DNA of 64,000 nucleotides from Vandiemenella viatica (lineage: Eukaryota; Arthropoda; Insecta; Orthoptera; Morabidae). The notes below the pieces were generated by a model. The model was not told where the DNA came from and ran no database searches. It saw only the letters and a list, made by a program, of their open reading frames with translations. Every line of letters starts with the position of its first letter. Positions within the stretch are counted from its first letter, which is position 1. This document shows positions 22,171 through 34,981 of the stretch, piece after piece. The position numbers were made by a program, and so were the translations under genes. The stretch covers positions 14,517,687 through 14,581,686 of the forward strand of contig CM061919.1 in NCBI GenBank assembly GCA_031002005.1, given 5' to 3'.

Positions 22171-22835
22171 GAACAAATTCCTACTATCAATATTGTTAAT
22201 GCCTATCCTTTTCTACGGGAATTTGTGGCAGAACGAAGAACAAGGGTTTATAGATTATTCTCTGTCAGTAAGAGGTTGCTATGGTAACAGTTGGCTATCA
22301 ACAAGAGCTAGCGTGAGAGCATAGACACGAGTTGGAACGTGAAGTTATTGATAAAAGAACCTGCAATCTTCGGAGTTAAAAGCATATGATTGAACTTTAA
22401 TAAATGTTAATTAATCGTCAGACAAGTTTACTTATTATTTAAATAAAAGTTTAATAAAGTAAAAATACGACCGAACACAAGGAATGCGACATGAAGTGTG
22501 ACATGAAATGCGACAAATTCAAATTAGTTTAGTGTGATCACCTTCTGGAGTTATCCCTCGTTATTTTCACAAATATGAAAATTTCGCAACGGTAATAAAC
22601 ACAGATACAGTACTATTTATTATATAGTATGACTTTTAACCTGGATGGGTATTGATTAGTTTTTAAAAATATCGCTTATGTTTCTTATTTTTAAAATCCC
22701 GGGTCTGTACAACAAAACAATAGCAGGCATGGCATTGTTAACAACGCATTTTCTCCCAGTAATTTTGTAAAATTTTGTTAATTTAAACCCGGAGTAAAGT
22801 ATCTTCTCATAGACACCTTTCGTAATGGTATCACT

Positions 22836-23644
22836 TAGGAATGGGCAAATAAAAAAATATATCGATAAGTATCGTATCGATATTTACAAACATTACAAAT
22901 GCAAATCAAGAAAAAATATTCATATTTTGCCTATATCCAGTAATTATTTAAAAATATTCCCAAAATAAATCAAAATATTTAAGAAAATTAAAGACATATG
23001 TAACATTATGGATTTTTTAAAATTAAATTATCTATTTTTACAATCTATCAAACCAGTATTCGTCTGATGTAGACTTCAAAAGAATTCTGCTTTATTTGTT
23101 ATCCCGTCAACCTACTCCTGTTGTCTGATGCCGCCAAGTTAACTGCAGAAGCCACTCTTTCGGACTGCACAGAAAAGGCTTCGCATACCAGGTATTTCTT
23201 CAATTCATTAACTGTTATTCATCATTGAAATCAGAAGCGCTTAATTTGCTTCAACCCTAAACGTCGCAACACGAATGCTCAATCAATATTCTTCAACTAT
23301 AAAAATATTCCAATTGTTAACATTCAAATATATTGGCCAATAAAAAAAATACGTTAACCTAAACCCGTTAAAATTTAACAGCTTTTTTTAACCTCCTAAC
23401 CTTTGATGGAAAGCTGTTAAATTACGACTCTTTCAGAAGATCGGATATGTACGTATATTTATTCAATATATGTGTAACGTATTAAATTTGATATTGAATG
23501 TTCGTCAAAGAAATATTGAGTTGGTACTAAAAATTAAAACTCCAAATAAAATATCGATTTTTGATATATCAAGAATAAAAATATCGATTATTTTATGGAA
23601 AAATATCGATATTTTGATACATTAATATTTTTTGCCCAAGCCTG
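22836..23644. mobile_element. hAT-like MITE, about 0.8 kb
   Basis: The left end TAGGAATGGGCAAATAAAAA is matched by the reverse complement of the right end, CAGGCTTGGGCAAAAAATA. Flanking 8-mers GTATCACT and GAGTAACT agree at 5 of 8 positions, compatible with an old hAT target duplication. Both sub-terminal regions are rich in ATCGAT motifs (TATCGATA and the like). No transposase ORF is seen. Confidence 0.5.
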
Positions 23645-23878
23645 GAGTAACTATAAATCTGGACAGGCGTGTTCGACTCGATGCATTAGGGGTGAACTAT
23701 CCATTACGGATAACATAATCCCTACGTTTTTTAGAAGTGAAGGGTGGATATTCTTCTGGAGATTTGACCCCTGCGACAATTGCGTCGCAAACCGGTCAGG
23801 CCGCTCATGTTCTGTGATTCGCGGTATGCGCTACGGTCGATGATCTTTATTGCGTGATCTGACCCCGTAATATACCAT

Positions 23879-23980
23879 CCTGACTTAAGTTTTCCATGGT
23901 TTCCCGAAATGACTCCAGGCGATTGCCGGGATGGTTCCTATAATAGATCATGGCTGAACTCCTTCCCGTTCATATGCCTT
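23879..23980 (+). repeat. SINE-A fragment (body only)
   Basis: The body AGTTTTCCATGGTTTCCCGA, TGACTCCAGGCGATTGCCGG and GATGGTTCCTAT is clear. The tRNA-like head is too diverged to align and there is no A-rich tail. Confidence 0.7.
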
Positions 23981-26213
23981 GACCACTTCATTTGGGCAGA
24001 GAGGCACTTGATGCCTGTAGCATTCTCTGGGGCCCGCGGCATCGCAATAATTCCCCTCTACCAGCAAGGCTTAACGATAGTGCTTAGTTACTGAACCTTT
24101 TATACTGAGATGCTTCTTCGCTTTAGCTACCAGCCTGACGAGAGTGAAACATTTTGGGTGATCACAGTTATGAAGGTAATAGCTTTTAAACAGAGATACG
24201 GTTACCTTTTACACTATTACATATTCACGTAGGTTAAAACAATTTTTGATATATTTTTAAAGCGATCTATTTCCAGCCCTTCTGTTAATGGATTCAATAT
24301 TTTCAAACATTATATACGTATATACCTTAATGTATTCCACCCACAAAAATAGGGTTTGATATGTCATTTTACAATTAATGGTATCATACTTTCGGAGATA
24401 TGGTATTTAAAATTATTTTTTTAATGAACGGTGTTTGAGTTGCTACATCTTACATTTAACGGATTTCACTGTTTAATTTACTGCTTACTTGATAGTAATA
24501 TGTAATTCACTATCTTGTTCAATATGAGGCCACTCCTAAGTATAAGCCCATTTTGTTATGTTTCAGAATTTTAAGGTCAAAATTTAGCCAGAATTTTTTT
24601 GATTGTTAGTAAGGTAATTAGAAGAAGCATGTTTCTTTTCTTCTTTTTTTACGATTATGCTACAAAATGGAGTTGGATTTATGTATCAGATAAGGGTATT
24701 TTTTTTGTCATTTTCGAATAATTTTAATGGAATGTTTAATTGAAAACGTAATTTTTTGGAGTTATGACTAAAAACTGAATTTTATTTCACAACCATGTTT
24801 AATGGTATTTATTGGCCAAAATACGAGAGTGGTTGCACGCAATTGGTTATTTGACTATTTTTTGAAAATGGTTTTAAATAGTTTATTGATGCACGTTATT
24901 TACCGAGTAATAATTATTTTTTGACAAAAGTGCTTATTTTACGTAAAATTCAACGTTAAAATTTAGAGTATTTGTAAGCCCGCCAAAACGCTCCTTTGCT
25001 GCCTGGCGTGGGACAACGACAATCGTGACGTCACGTGCCAGCAGGCGCTCACTCTACGTAATTAACGTTTACTTTGTTTCTCTGAATTTGTGTATAAATT
25101 GTTGGAAATATGGTTTGCAAATAGTGTGTAGTACATCAATCTACAACCACAACAATAAAAACTCTCCAAATAAACATAAGTTTCCTTCGTCAGTGTCAGG
25201 GAACCGACTACAAACGTTTTATACTTCTTCTAATAAAATCATGATTCTGTAAAGCAACAAACGGCAAACAGAAAAAGAATACGTGTACTCACGAAAAAGA
25301 TATTATCCTAATCAAGGTTCGGATAAAGGATCTTCAAATTCCTATAGCATTCTTTAAACATGCAGCTACCTGGACACCAAGGCATCGTTACTTTTCTTCT
25401 CGTTAACATTGAACACTTAAACATCACACTTTCTACGTGCGTTGAAGTGAACGCGGGCGGTAAAAAATAAAAAATAAATTCAGTTTCGTTGGAAAAAAAA
25501 ATTATTTTTCTATAATTATTTATCCGCAGTTAAGACATATTGTCCATAACATCCAGTTATTTAACTGTTGTGCTTACCTTATACTACACTTGCATTTTTC
25601 TCTCAAATATCTCCTAAAACAACTAACTTAATTTAAAATTTTAGTCATTCTTATAAAGGATTTCTGTTAATCTCTAACTTCCGGTTTAAATATAAACGAT
25701 TCTCGAATTGAAGTTATTACATTCTCAAGCTCCGTAGAATAAAAGTCAGTGGTTGTTTCTATAGATAGTCCGACAAATAATTTACGGTATTTTCCCGCTG
25801 TAGGCTTCTACAAATTGTTCTTCATTTTATATTCAACGCAAAATCTCTTTATTAACAAGAGATAACCAGCAACAAATTGTTGAAAACTTGGATAGCGCGA
25901 ATCACTCCATACGCAGCCGTAGCGCCGACAGGCAGGTGACGTCACTAAAGCGATCTCCAATCCCAGAGCGTTTTCGGTCACGTGACAAGAGGCAAGAAAA
26001 ATTTGATTTTTATTTCGCTTTTTTAATTAAAAACAATGCATCATTCTTTCCGAATTTAACAAAAATAGCTTCCTTAAACATTAATCTACGCGAATGACTA
26101 CAATTTGTAATACTTTTTGAGTACTGTCAAACAGCCTATTATACTAAGTCTTCCGAACACGAGCAAGACTGGAAATCTAGCACACTAATGTGAAATCGGA
26201 TAGTGTGTTACCT
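23981..26213. other. AT-rich stretch with inverted CRE-containing blocks
   Basis: No gene is recognised. Three motif blocks occur on the left (AAAACGCTC about 24984, TGACGTCA 25026-25033, GGCGCT about 25043) and in inverted order on the right (AGCGCC about 25921, TGACGTCA 25937-25944, GAGCGTTTT about 25966-25974). CACGTG lies beside each CRE (25032 and 25979). These could be ends of an old inverted-repeat element or two promoter-like patches. Confidence 0.35.
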
Positions 26214-26400
26214 AGCCTAGTGGAAGAACGGTTAACGTTCGTCCTGTCACGCAGGAGGGTGCAGGTTCGACACTCGATCCTGCCACCCTGATTTCGGTAT
26301 TCCTGTTTTCCCGAAATCACATTAGCTGAATATCGGGATGATTCCACCAAAAGAGCATGGCCAAATTCCTAAGCTGATAAAGAGGAATTTGCTTGACAAT
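26214..26400 (+). mobile_element. SINE-A copy, diverged
   Basis: The head has an A-box region (AAGAACGGTTAACGTTCG) and a B-box (GGTTCGACACTCG). The body includes TTTTCCCGAAATCAC, GAATATCGGGATGATTCC and GCATGGCCAAATTCC. No A-rich tail or target duplication is clear. Confidence 0.7.
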
Positions 26401-29400
26401 GGCAGCGGTATAACAGTGGTACCAACAAGAAACTACGTAGGTAGCAATAATTGTTTTATCACTGCACAATGTACAAAATCAACACAGTAGTTCATAGTAG
26501 TACTAAGGAGCAATATAAACGGCTAACGATCCTCAGAATATTCAACACACTGAATGTATAGCTCGTTGCCAATGCTGCCGAAGATGCTTAATATCATCGG
26601 CTATGAACCACCTGTCGATGGATCATACTTATTATTTTCTCTTGGTTTGCAAAGTAGTACATTTTGGAATGGGATTATAGATACTTGAAGTAAGATGTGT
26701 AACACTTCATACTTGAATCAACAGGTGCTGCAGTGAGGGCCGTGATGTCCACGTTTACTTCAGTCGACCCTTCTTGTAAAAAAACTGCGCAATAACACAT
26801 AATGCACTTGCTCAGCCTTCGTCAGTGTCAGGGAACCGACTACAGATTTCTGTATAGAAAGAGTAGCTAAGCCCTGATCCCATCACCCCGAAATATTTTC
26901 ATATCTTTTGGTGGTGGGAATGTCAAAGGTAGAATGGATAGACAAGGGAATTCGAATCAGTGTCAGAAGAGATAACGACTTGGGAGTAACCAATGGGCTG
27001 CTCATGTTGACGGATGAAAGATGAAAAATGTAAGAAAACATTGTTTGAGTGGAATATGAGAAAGACCACTATTCCAATGCGACAATGACATACGCAGGGT
27101 TGCTGTGGTTAGCTGGCAAAGAACCTTCGAAGACCGTTCTATCAAGATGAGACTGTTCAAGTTATGTCTTGGGTCATAGCTCTAAGAGCACGCATCATTT
27201 CATGATCGAATTGTATGATGATGATACTATTGTCAAATATACTGTATACATTTGAACGGAATTTCCGGTATTTCCATGTGTTGGAAAAAAGTAACATCAT
27301 CAGCATGACTTACAGAAGGTATGTTTATGATTAGCCAAATGGGAGCGAATTTTCTTGAAATGAAGAAGAAAGTAATACACGCCATTAATAATGAAGTGTT
27401 TTGGACGACATCATATTCGTATTGAGGGCATGTTGTAGTCACGTGGGCGCAGGAAAGTGCCCTCACGTAAACCAAAAACTAATTAACAGACGAGCTGTGC
27501 TCACGCGGACAGCTGTCACGTGACCTGTAAACACGTACCACGGGTTAAAGAGGACACACTGAGTCCGTAGGGAAAACATAATTCAAAGCAATCAGCCAAT
27601 CACTTACTGTTGTGTTACCTTCTGTATGCACGGAACTATTCTTAAAAAGTTAATACTGGAAATTTTCAGTTTATTATTTTGTCGAATAAGTCGGGTGATA
27701 TGCTCGAAATATTTTGCTATCATCTGTTACGTTTTTAAAATTTTAGTTTTTGTATATATCGCCTCATTCTTCAATATAAATAGATTTTTGTGCGTAACAG
27801 CTAAGCGTATGTTACATCTATAACTTGAGAACATTAGTTAGGTTTGCAGTTGCAACGGTGATTCCATATGTACAGGATACCTACTGGAAGACGAAAATTA
27901 ACACTCTAATTCTCAAACGGATAAGCAACTACTAAAATGAAGGCCCGCAGAAAGAGCCTGTTTATAATACAAGAAAATGTTAATATACATAAATATCTGA
28001 ATAGAAAGGAAAATGTAATGAAGGATTCATTATACACATTTCATAAACCAGATATTCTTCCTGTAATTTAATCTGTCTTTTCTAGCTTTCGTCGATACTA
28101 AAATCTAAAACCCAGTTTCTCGCTGTTATATGCATCAAATTTCTGAGTTGCGCTGTAACCATTGCTTCTTCCGCGTTCTCCCGTTTTGCCTCTTTTTTTT
28201 TCTCCTCACGCGTGCTTCCAATTCCGTATTCTTATCGGCCTTCTTCTTGTTAAATTTCCGTACCATGTGAGCTTCAATAATTTATTTACCTCTGATTTTC
28301 ATTTTGTCTCTAATGGTTCTGTTTGTTACATTGGTTAACTTTTCACCTTAACTATCATTCCATTCGTTTCTAAGTTTCGCGTTTATCTTTTGCTTCTCGT
28401 TTGATATAAAGTGTTGCATCTAACATTTCGTTCAGCAATAGAGCAGCATGTTCTTGATACTTCACTCACCCTGACACTTATTATGTTTTAAGGCATTCCG
28501 TCAGTGATTAATACGGTACTATACGTCTTTATCACAATAGTTTTTACAATTGGAAGCAGACCTTAAGTATATAAATTCATTACATCTTTCACTGACTAGC
28601 TTTTCCCTGCAGCAACCATTGCCACTTAATTTCTTTCATCCATTTACTCTCTTCCATATTCCCCATCACATAACCGGTGAGTGAACGGTGGCGTTCAGAG
28701 GAAACGTCCGAAATTCATTATTTTTCCTTGTTCCTAAACATTTAACGGTTGTAATGATCTCGGCATCAACGATTCGTTAATTCCGAACTGAAAAAATCAA
28801 CAAGTTTCCAGTCATATAGCTTTCGTCGTCAGCTTCGTTTGCAGATAAGGGATGTCGTTTAGTTCAACCACATTTTGCGGCACATCATAGTCCAAATCAC
28901 AATAGATTGAATGAAAGTTCACACTCAAGCGCCGACAGCTCATATCGAAAGAACCACACACGAAACAGTTTAGTGACTGTCACTGTAGTTGGTTCCTCTG
29001 GCGTGTGACTTGGGGATCTGGAGTTCGTCATATGTCGCACCGTGGGAACGGAAAGGCTGAGCCGTTCCCGTGAAATGTCTGCAGATCATCCAACATCACA
29101 GGACTGCAAATCGTCGGATGAGAAGCCACACCGCTGCTCGTGCACCAGATCCCATGTGTTTGTTTTATTAATTCTTGAGCAGGAAACATACTTATTTGTT
29201 ACAGTTGTGCAAAAAAAAAAAAAATATTCCAATACCAGTTTTCATGTAGTTCACTAGTTATATAATGTAACAGCTAGATTACTTTTAGTGGGAACGATCT
29301 AGATTTATTCATAAATAACTGCGAAGATTGAATTTGATGTTATTTTATAAATTGATAAACGCATGAATGTGAAAGTTAATATCTAGAATTCAGAAACAAC

Positions 29401-29690
29401 ACAAATGTGCATTCCGACACCATCCCATAGATCTGACAAAATAATATTTAACAATATGAAGCATTTATACAGTTGTTCCAAAAACAGTTCATTACATAAT
29501 TGTCATAATTTATAATAAAATGTGTATATTGAAAATGTATTAAGTGAAAAAGGCACCTGTTAACTCCGCATTGTATATGTGTTTGGTCCTGGTCACCAAG
29601 ATTTCTGGATCCATTAGTTTGTGTGTCTCAGTGTTGTTCTACGTGTGTATGCAACTGTCTTAAGTACAGTGTTTAATAAGGCACTACAAA
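26401..29690. other. No gene recognised
   Basis: This is 3.3 kb of AT-rich DNA. It contains a 29-base exact copy (26816-26844) of a segment at 25184-25212, and a CG-containing patch at about 27434-27530 with several CACGTG/CACGTA motifs that could be promoter-like. The pyrimidine-rich stretch at 28060-28560 could be decayed LINE 3' sequence on the minus strand, but I could not match it confidently. Confidence 0.35.
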
Positions 29691-29714
29691 CCACAATGCA
29701 CGAAAGCCCCAGTC

Positions 29715-30716
29715 CACATAGGAAAACATAGGGAAGAACTTAAACCAGCTCAGAATCTATTTTCTAGAAAAAAGTTATTTCGAAACGAGCTTAGACCCTC
29801 CGCCACCCAAAACAACAAGGGACATCTATATTAGACTTTCAACAATGGCCGAAAGAAACAACATTGAATTAAAGTATCCGAGCACTAACTGGGCCCAAGT
29901 TTGGCGAACCATCTTTAACAAAAACCTTCCATCCGAGGTAATGTCCGCATGGTATAAAACAACCAACGAACTAATACCGACAAACGAAAAACTTTTCCGG
30001 ATTCATCTCTCGGCAACTGACAGGTGCCACAAATGCGGCAACACAGACACCCTTTTGCACCGTTTCTCGTGCCGCGAAACACAGCGCATTTGGATATGGC
30101 TGAAATACAAGTTAGCACAGCTGGACGGAACCACAATTTCACTACAAGAAATCCTCAGACCGGATAAGATCCGAAAACCAGCACGGAAACAAAATGCCGC
30201 AACATGGCTGCTAGGCCACACAGTACTATATGTTTGTCAACACCACGACAAAGAATACACCGATTACATCTCCTTCATGGAGAGAGAATTCGCTAAGGCG
30301 ACCACTTCTCCCCGTTACGCCAGCTCATACGGCAACGCACTGCAATCCCTCGTAATGGGCGGACACCCAAGCATTCCGTAACAACACACACAGGGGTGCC
30401 AACCCGGAAGAGCGCAGGAGATGACAGCTGCCGAAGAAAACAAAACTCACCGAACGACCATGCTGCAAGCCCACAAGAAGTGAACATTGTGAATGATGAA
30501 TTTAACAGAAGCATGTATCTTCGTATCTCACATCCAAGAAACCTGTATCTTAAATCTTTGTATTTACACCACACTTTGATTTTGTGTCTTGTAACTGGCA
30601 TTGATACCTTGAATCATACAACTTGTAATTCGTACCTAGTACCATACATCTCTGAATTTTGTAACAAATACATAGCAAAGTAATAAACAAAAAAAAAAAA
30701 AAAAAAAAAAAAAAAA
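29715..30716 (+). pseudogene. LINE 3' end: ORF C-terminus with zinc knuckle and poly(A)
   Basis: An open frame carrying PPPPKTTRDIYIRL leads to the first ATG at 29845. It continues as a 178-aa segment to a stop at 30379-30381. It contains a reverse-transcriptase-associated zinc knuckle (C61-X2-C64-X7-H72-X3-C76 counted from that ATG: RCHKCGNTDTLLHRFSC) and a downstream AATWLLGHTVLYV block. An in-frame TAG lies just upstream near 29725. The 3' UTR ends with AATAAA and an A-run of more than 25 bases (about 30690-30716), so this looks like a 5'-truncated retrotransposed copy. Only the C-terminal domain is present, so it is inactive. I do not assign the clade. Confidence 0.7.
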
Positions 30717-31394
30717 CAAGGAGGCCGTTGCCCGATCATTCAGGACTACTCTTTCAAGGTTCGCGTCCTAATCCGTAGGAAGAAATTATTGTCAACAGTG
30801 TGGTATGGATATGTTTATCTCGCGGCTTCAGTACACAATATCAAAGCTGGAAATCGTGTTCTACCATCTCTCATAATCTACTCATCAATTGCAGAAAATC
30901 CTTTTGAGAGGTTTACCGTACCGGCTAGTAGAACGAGTATTATTTCTTCAGGTAGATGACATGTTGCTAAGTACATAGAAACTCGTTTCTACACCAAACT
31001 GCGATGCGTGAATCGATTATTACGCGTGTGGTAGAAGTTTTCATTTTCACGCAGCAATAATAGTGTAGATTATGGTTAAGTTATAAATGCCACGTAATCC
31101 AGACTGGCAACTGACATTCCGTGTTACCGCACGGGGCACAAGGACTTTGGTATTTATCATTAACTTCCACTGGTTCAAGAGTGCCATGTTCCTGACGAGA
31201 TAACTTCAGTCAGATGAAAGTAAGTCGACGTGTGTCAGCCTTAGTACAGACTGACATTCTGTGATACACAATAATCTTCGGGGTAAATTAACACTGCTTT
31301 CACGAGTGCACCATAACTGATGACATTACTCTGTTAAATTTAATACGTCTAGTTATATCGCAATCTGTAGAAGGACATACAATTAATGCATCAC
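30717..31394. other. No gene recognised
   Basis: Nothing recognisable beyond ordinary AT-rich sequence. Confidence 0.35.
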
Positions 31395-31406
31395 AAATGA
31401 CTTCGG

Positions 31407-31641
31407 GACCGAGCGTGGTGGTGTAACGGTTAGCGTTCTGGCCTCGCATTCGGGAGGACGGCGGTTCGATTCCCCGTCCGGGCATCCAGATTTGGGTTTT
31501 CCATGGTTTCCCAAATCACTTCAGGTAAATGCCGCGATGCTTCCTTTAAAAACGGCCAAGGCCGAATTCCTTCCCATTCCTTGCCCCCATCCTTTCCCGT
31601 CTCTAAAGACCTCGCTGTTAAGAGACGTTAAGCAGTTAAAA
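31407..31641 (+). mobile_element. SINE-A copy with 12-bp target duplication
   Basis: This is a complete copy: head with GTGTAACGGTTAGCG and B-box GGTTCGATTCC, body GGTTTTCCATGGTTTCCC, the GACCTCGCTGTT motif near 31608, and a short A tail. The 12-mer AAATGACTTCGG flanks it on both sides (31395-31406 and 31642-31653). This is direct evidence of LINE-driven insertion and defines the exact ends of the family. Confidence 0.92.
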
Positions 31642-31946
31642 AAATGACTTCGGAGACCCAAAAACCTGTTACATGTAAAATCTTGACCAAGTGCTTGAAA
31701 CCGAAATATATTACTAATAAAAATTATGTTCATTTTTACAATATACATTCCATGCTATAGACCAGGGATGGCCAACCCGCGGCCCGCGGGCCGCTTGTGG
31801 CCCGCCGTAGGTCATTTTGTGGCCCGCGGAGCTGTATCATTTCATACGTAAGCTTTGAATTTCAATGGTGATATCTACACTAAGTTAAGCTGATATTCAA
31901 CCAAGATCATCGCTCGATTGATCTTGCGAGGATGGACAGTCTATAC

Positions 31947-32358
31947 CAGTGTTTCCCAACCTTTTTTGGATCATGTCCCACTTTCAACATTTTTTTGCCC
32001 CCCATACATAATTTTTAATAAAAAAAATTATTTGTTATTAAAGAAACTAATATAGGATGGTTTTTTAAAGAAAACACTTTAATATTTCATAAAACAAAGT
32101 AAGTAAAATTAAAAAAACATATAATGAAATACTAAAATTCAAATTCAAAAGATTTATAGTAATCATTTATTATGGCAATTTAGTGTGATCCTTTTAAGAA
32201 TTTGCTTTTTTGCTATATTTTGTAACCATATCTGGCATTGCGTTTAAATAACCCAAAGAGAAAGCGGAAAAGTCGCATCAAGTCAATTTCTAAATTGCCA
32301 CCCTAAAAAAACCAAATTGCCCCCCTGTGGGGCGTGGGCCCCACGTTGGGAAACACTG
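31947..32358. mobile_element. Nested 412-bp hAT MITE, 8-bp TSD
   Basis: CAGTGTTTCCCAACC at the left is matched by GTTGGGAAACACTG at the right end. The direct 8-mer GTCTATAC flanks both ends (31939-31946 and 32359-32366). It is non-coding and was inserted into the larger hAT element after that had landed. Confidence 0.9.
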
Positions 32359-32798
32359 GTCTATACTGTACGGAAGTACAACCGAGTCTTATCACGTCTT
32401 ATGTTTCTGTAACTTTCAGCGTGTTAGCGGTTCGCCTAACTGATTCTTGGAGCGCTTGCGTCGGGGATTGATCTCCTAGCAGTTAATGTTTCCACCCCCA
32501 GATTGGAGTACGCTCTTTGCATTAATTGTTGTATTTGATTCGAAATGCATTGTTTATATTCCATGTGTCTGCTGTGCTGTTTTATTTGTGGCGTCGACTT
32601 TTAAGAACTAGTTTCTGTTTTATGTAAGTCGTGTGTATGTAACTATTATTATTGTTGAAAATACGTGATATTTGTGTTGTTGTATCTTTACCGAATATGT
32701 TGCCGTTATTACTTGTTTAAAGCGTTGCGATTTTATTAGTTTCTGGTAAATACTAGCACTTGGCTTTTATTAATTTCTCTTTATACTTCAATTAAATA

Positions 32799-34569
32799 AT
32801 GGTATCAACTAGTAAAGATGTTGAATCAAAGAAGCGAAAAGCTGCAGATGAACTGATAAGTTTTCGGGATTAGTGGACAATTAACAATTTTTTTGTAGAA
32901 TTTAAAACAAAGCCCGTATGCTTAATATGCAAATAATCTGTTTCTGTATTGAAGGACTGTAACATAAAACGGCATTATGAAACTGAACATGCAAATATGT
33001 TTGATGAGTGCCAAAGACAATTTCGATTAGACCAGGTAAATGACTTGAAAAGAAAACTTTCTGCACGGCAACAGATATTCACTAACACTGCTGCAGAGTC
33101 AACATGCCACGTAAAAGCGAGCTAAGCAGCAGCATCGATATAAACCAAAAAATCGAAGCCGTATTCAGATGGTGAAATGGTGAAGGAATGTTTGGAGAGC
33201 TTCTTTGAAATTATGTGTCCAGAAAAGAAGAAAGAATTTTCAATAATAAGCCTCTCTTGTCAAACTATTACCAGACGTGTCGAACATATTGAAGAAAACT
33301 TGAAAAGCAGAGTGTCTGATTGCATTACTCTTTAGCATTGGATGAAAGCACAGATCTATAGATACTGCGCAAGTAGCGATTTTTGTAAGAGGTGTTGATG
33401 TCCATTTAAACAAAACAAGAGAATCAGCGGCTCTATATCCACTAAAGAACACCACAACTGCACGCGATTTGTTAGAGTCAGTTACAACAACTTTAAATCG
33501 TTTTTCGTTAAAACTTCACAACTTATCTGGAGTGACAACGGATAGAGCTCCAGCAATGGTAGGAAAACATGATAGTTAAAACTGATTGAAAATTAAGCCT
33601 GCAAACTTGATAATACCCCATTACTACATTTTCATTGTATTATAGCTTATGCATCAAAAAAATTTATGTGGCAAGTCTTTAAAAATGAATCAAGTCTTTT
33701 GCGTGGTTTTCAAAGTAGTGAACTTCATTAGATCAAAGGGGTTGAACCACCGTTCATTCCAAGAATTCCTCAAGCATTTGGATTCTGACTATAATTACCT
33801 TACATTTTCTACTGAAATAAAATGACTGTACCCTGCAAAAATGTTAAAAAGAGTGTTTGATTATTTGAAGGAAGAGATACAATCATTCTACGCAAGAAAG
33901 TTGAAAAGTATCCCAGAGTTTGAAGACGTGGCTTGGGTTTGTGCCTTCGCGTTTCTAGTCATTTAAATAACCTGCACATTTGTCTACAAAGCAAAGCCCA
34001 ATTGGTTAATAATATGTTTGATGTTGTTGCCGCATTTCAAATGAAACTTGGGCTTTGGGAACAACAGTTGAAAAATAAAAATTTCACTCATTTTTTCACG
34101 CTATTATTGCAAGCAGACGTGACACAAGTCATGGCGATTAAATACAGTTCATTAATATCAAACTTGAACCTTGAGTTTAAAAACCGATTTCAAAAAAAAA
34201 AAATCATCTTCTTTTATCTGCATTTTCAACGCCATTCTCCGTGGATATAAATTCATTGCCAGAAAATTTACAAATGGAATATTGCGACTTGCAGTGTGAC
34301 GCACAGCTTAAGGAGAAATTCCACGAGATTGGTTTGGAAGAATTCTACAGAAAATATCTGTACAAGGAGAAATATCCTGAATTTTTCAAACATGCTTTGT
34401 GGATGATTTCGCTATTTGGAAACACTTATATGTGTGAACAGCTTTTCAGCCCGAGGAACAGTCACAACATGGAACACGAATCACTCTTCACTTGGAGAAC
34501 TTTATGCGTGTAGCCACAACTTCTTTTGACATCAACATTGATGCTCTTAGTTCTGCCAAACAATGTTAA
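32799..34569 (+). pseudogene. hAT transposase (GTF2IRD2/ZBED-like), broken
   Basis: From ATG at 32799 the translation gives a lysine-rich start, then a degraded BED zinc finger (KPVCLICK followed by RHYETEHANMF). Next comes CLESFFEIMCPEKKKEF, and near the end the hAT dimerisation motif (GNTYMCEQLFSPRNSHN, about 34420-34470). Multiple stops and frameshifts occur, for example in-frame TAG at about 32870 and a TAA after LICK. The last part (TTSFDIN, about 34510-34530) is in another frame. In an intact relative this protein would cut and paste the surrounding element. Here it is dead, with no sign of domestication. Confidence 0.75.
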
Positions 34570-34941
34570 AAGTCGCATTAAGGTAATTGTATATTTAATA
34601 CTTCATTCTATGTGTATATTTCATTTTTAAGTGTTTTTATTCCTCGATAAAAATTATAAGTATTTTTTCCAAGAAAGTAATGCATGCTGTCCGGTAGAGA
34701 ATTGTAGTTCTAAAATTTGGCCCGCCTGCTGAAAAGGTTGGCCACCTATGCTATAGACCTTATTCGATTTAAAATAAATTCGACTGTGAGAGGAAAATTG
34801 TAGGTTGGAAAGAGTGGCATCGTTTGATCCTAGCTTTCACTACGAACCAATTTATATGCCCAGTCTTTCAAACTTATTTTGTTTTTCTGAGGTATCTCGC
34901 AATTATTCCATGCGAGATCTGATATGGTTCGTTCACAAATG

Positions 34942-34943
<2 letters not shown>

Positions 34944-34975
<32 letters not shown>
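34944..34975. repeat. (TA)n microsatellite
   Basis: About sixteen uninterrupted TA units. Confidence 0.95.

Positions 34976-34981
<6 letters not shown>

Larger units (their letters stand above)
31763..34750 (+). mobile_element. Decayed autonomous hAT transposon, 8-bp TSD
   Basis: The left end CAGGGATGGCCAACCC is mirrored by the right end (reverse complement CATAGGTGGCCAACC). The 8-mer CTATAGAC flanks both ends (31755-31762 and 34751-34758). GC-rich sub-terminal sequence (GCGGCCCGCGGGCCGC) is typical of the ZBED/GTF2IRD2-like hAT group. The interior encodes a broken transposase, and a second hAT MITE sits near the left end. Confidence 0.88.
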
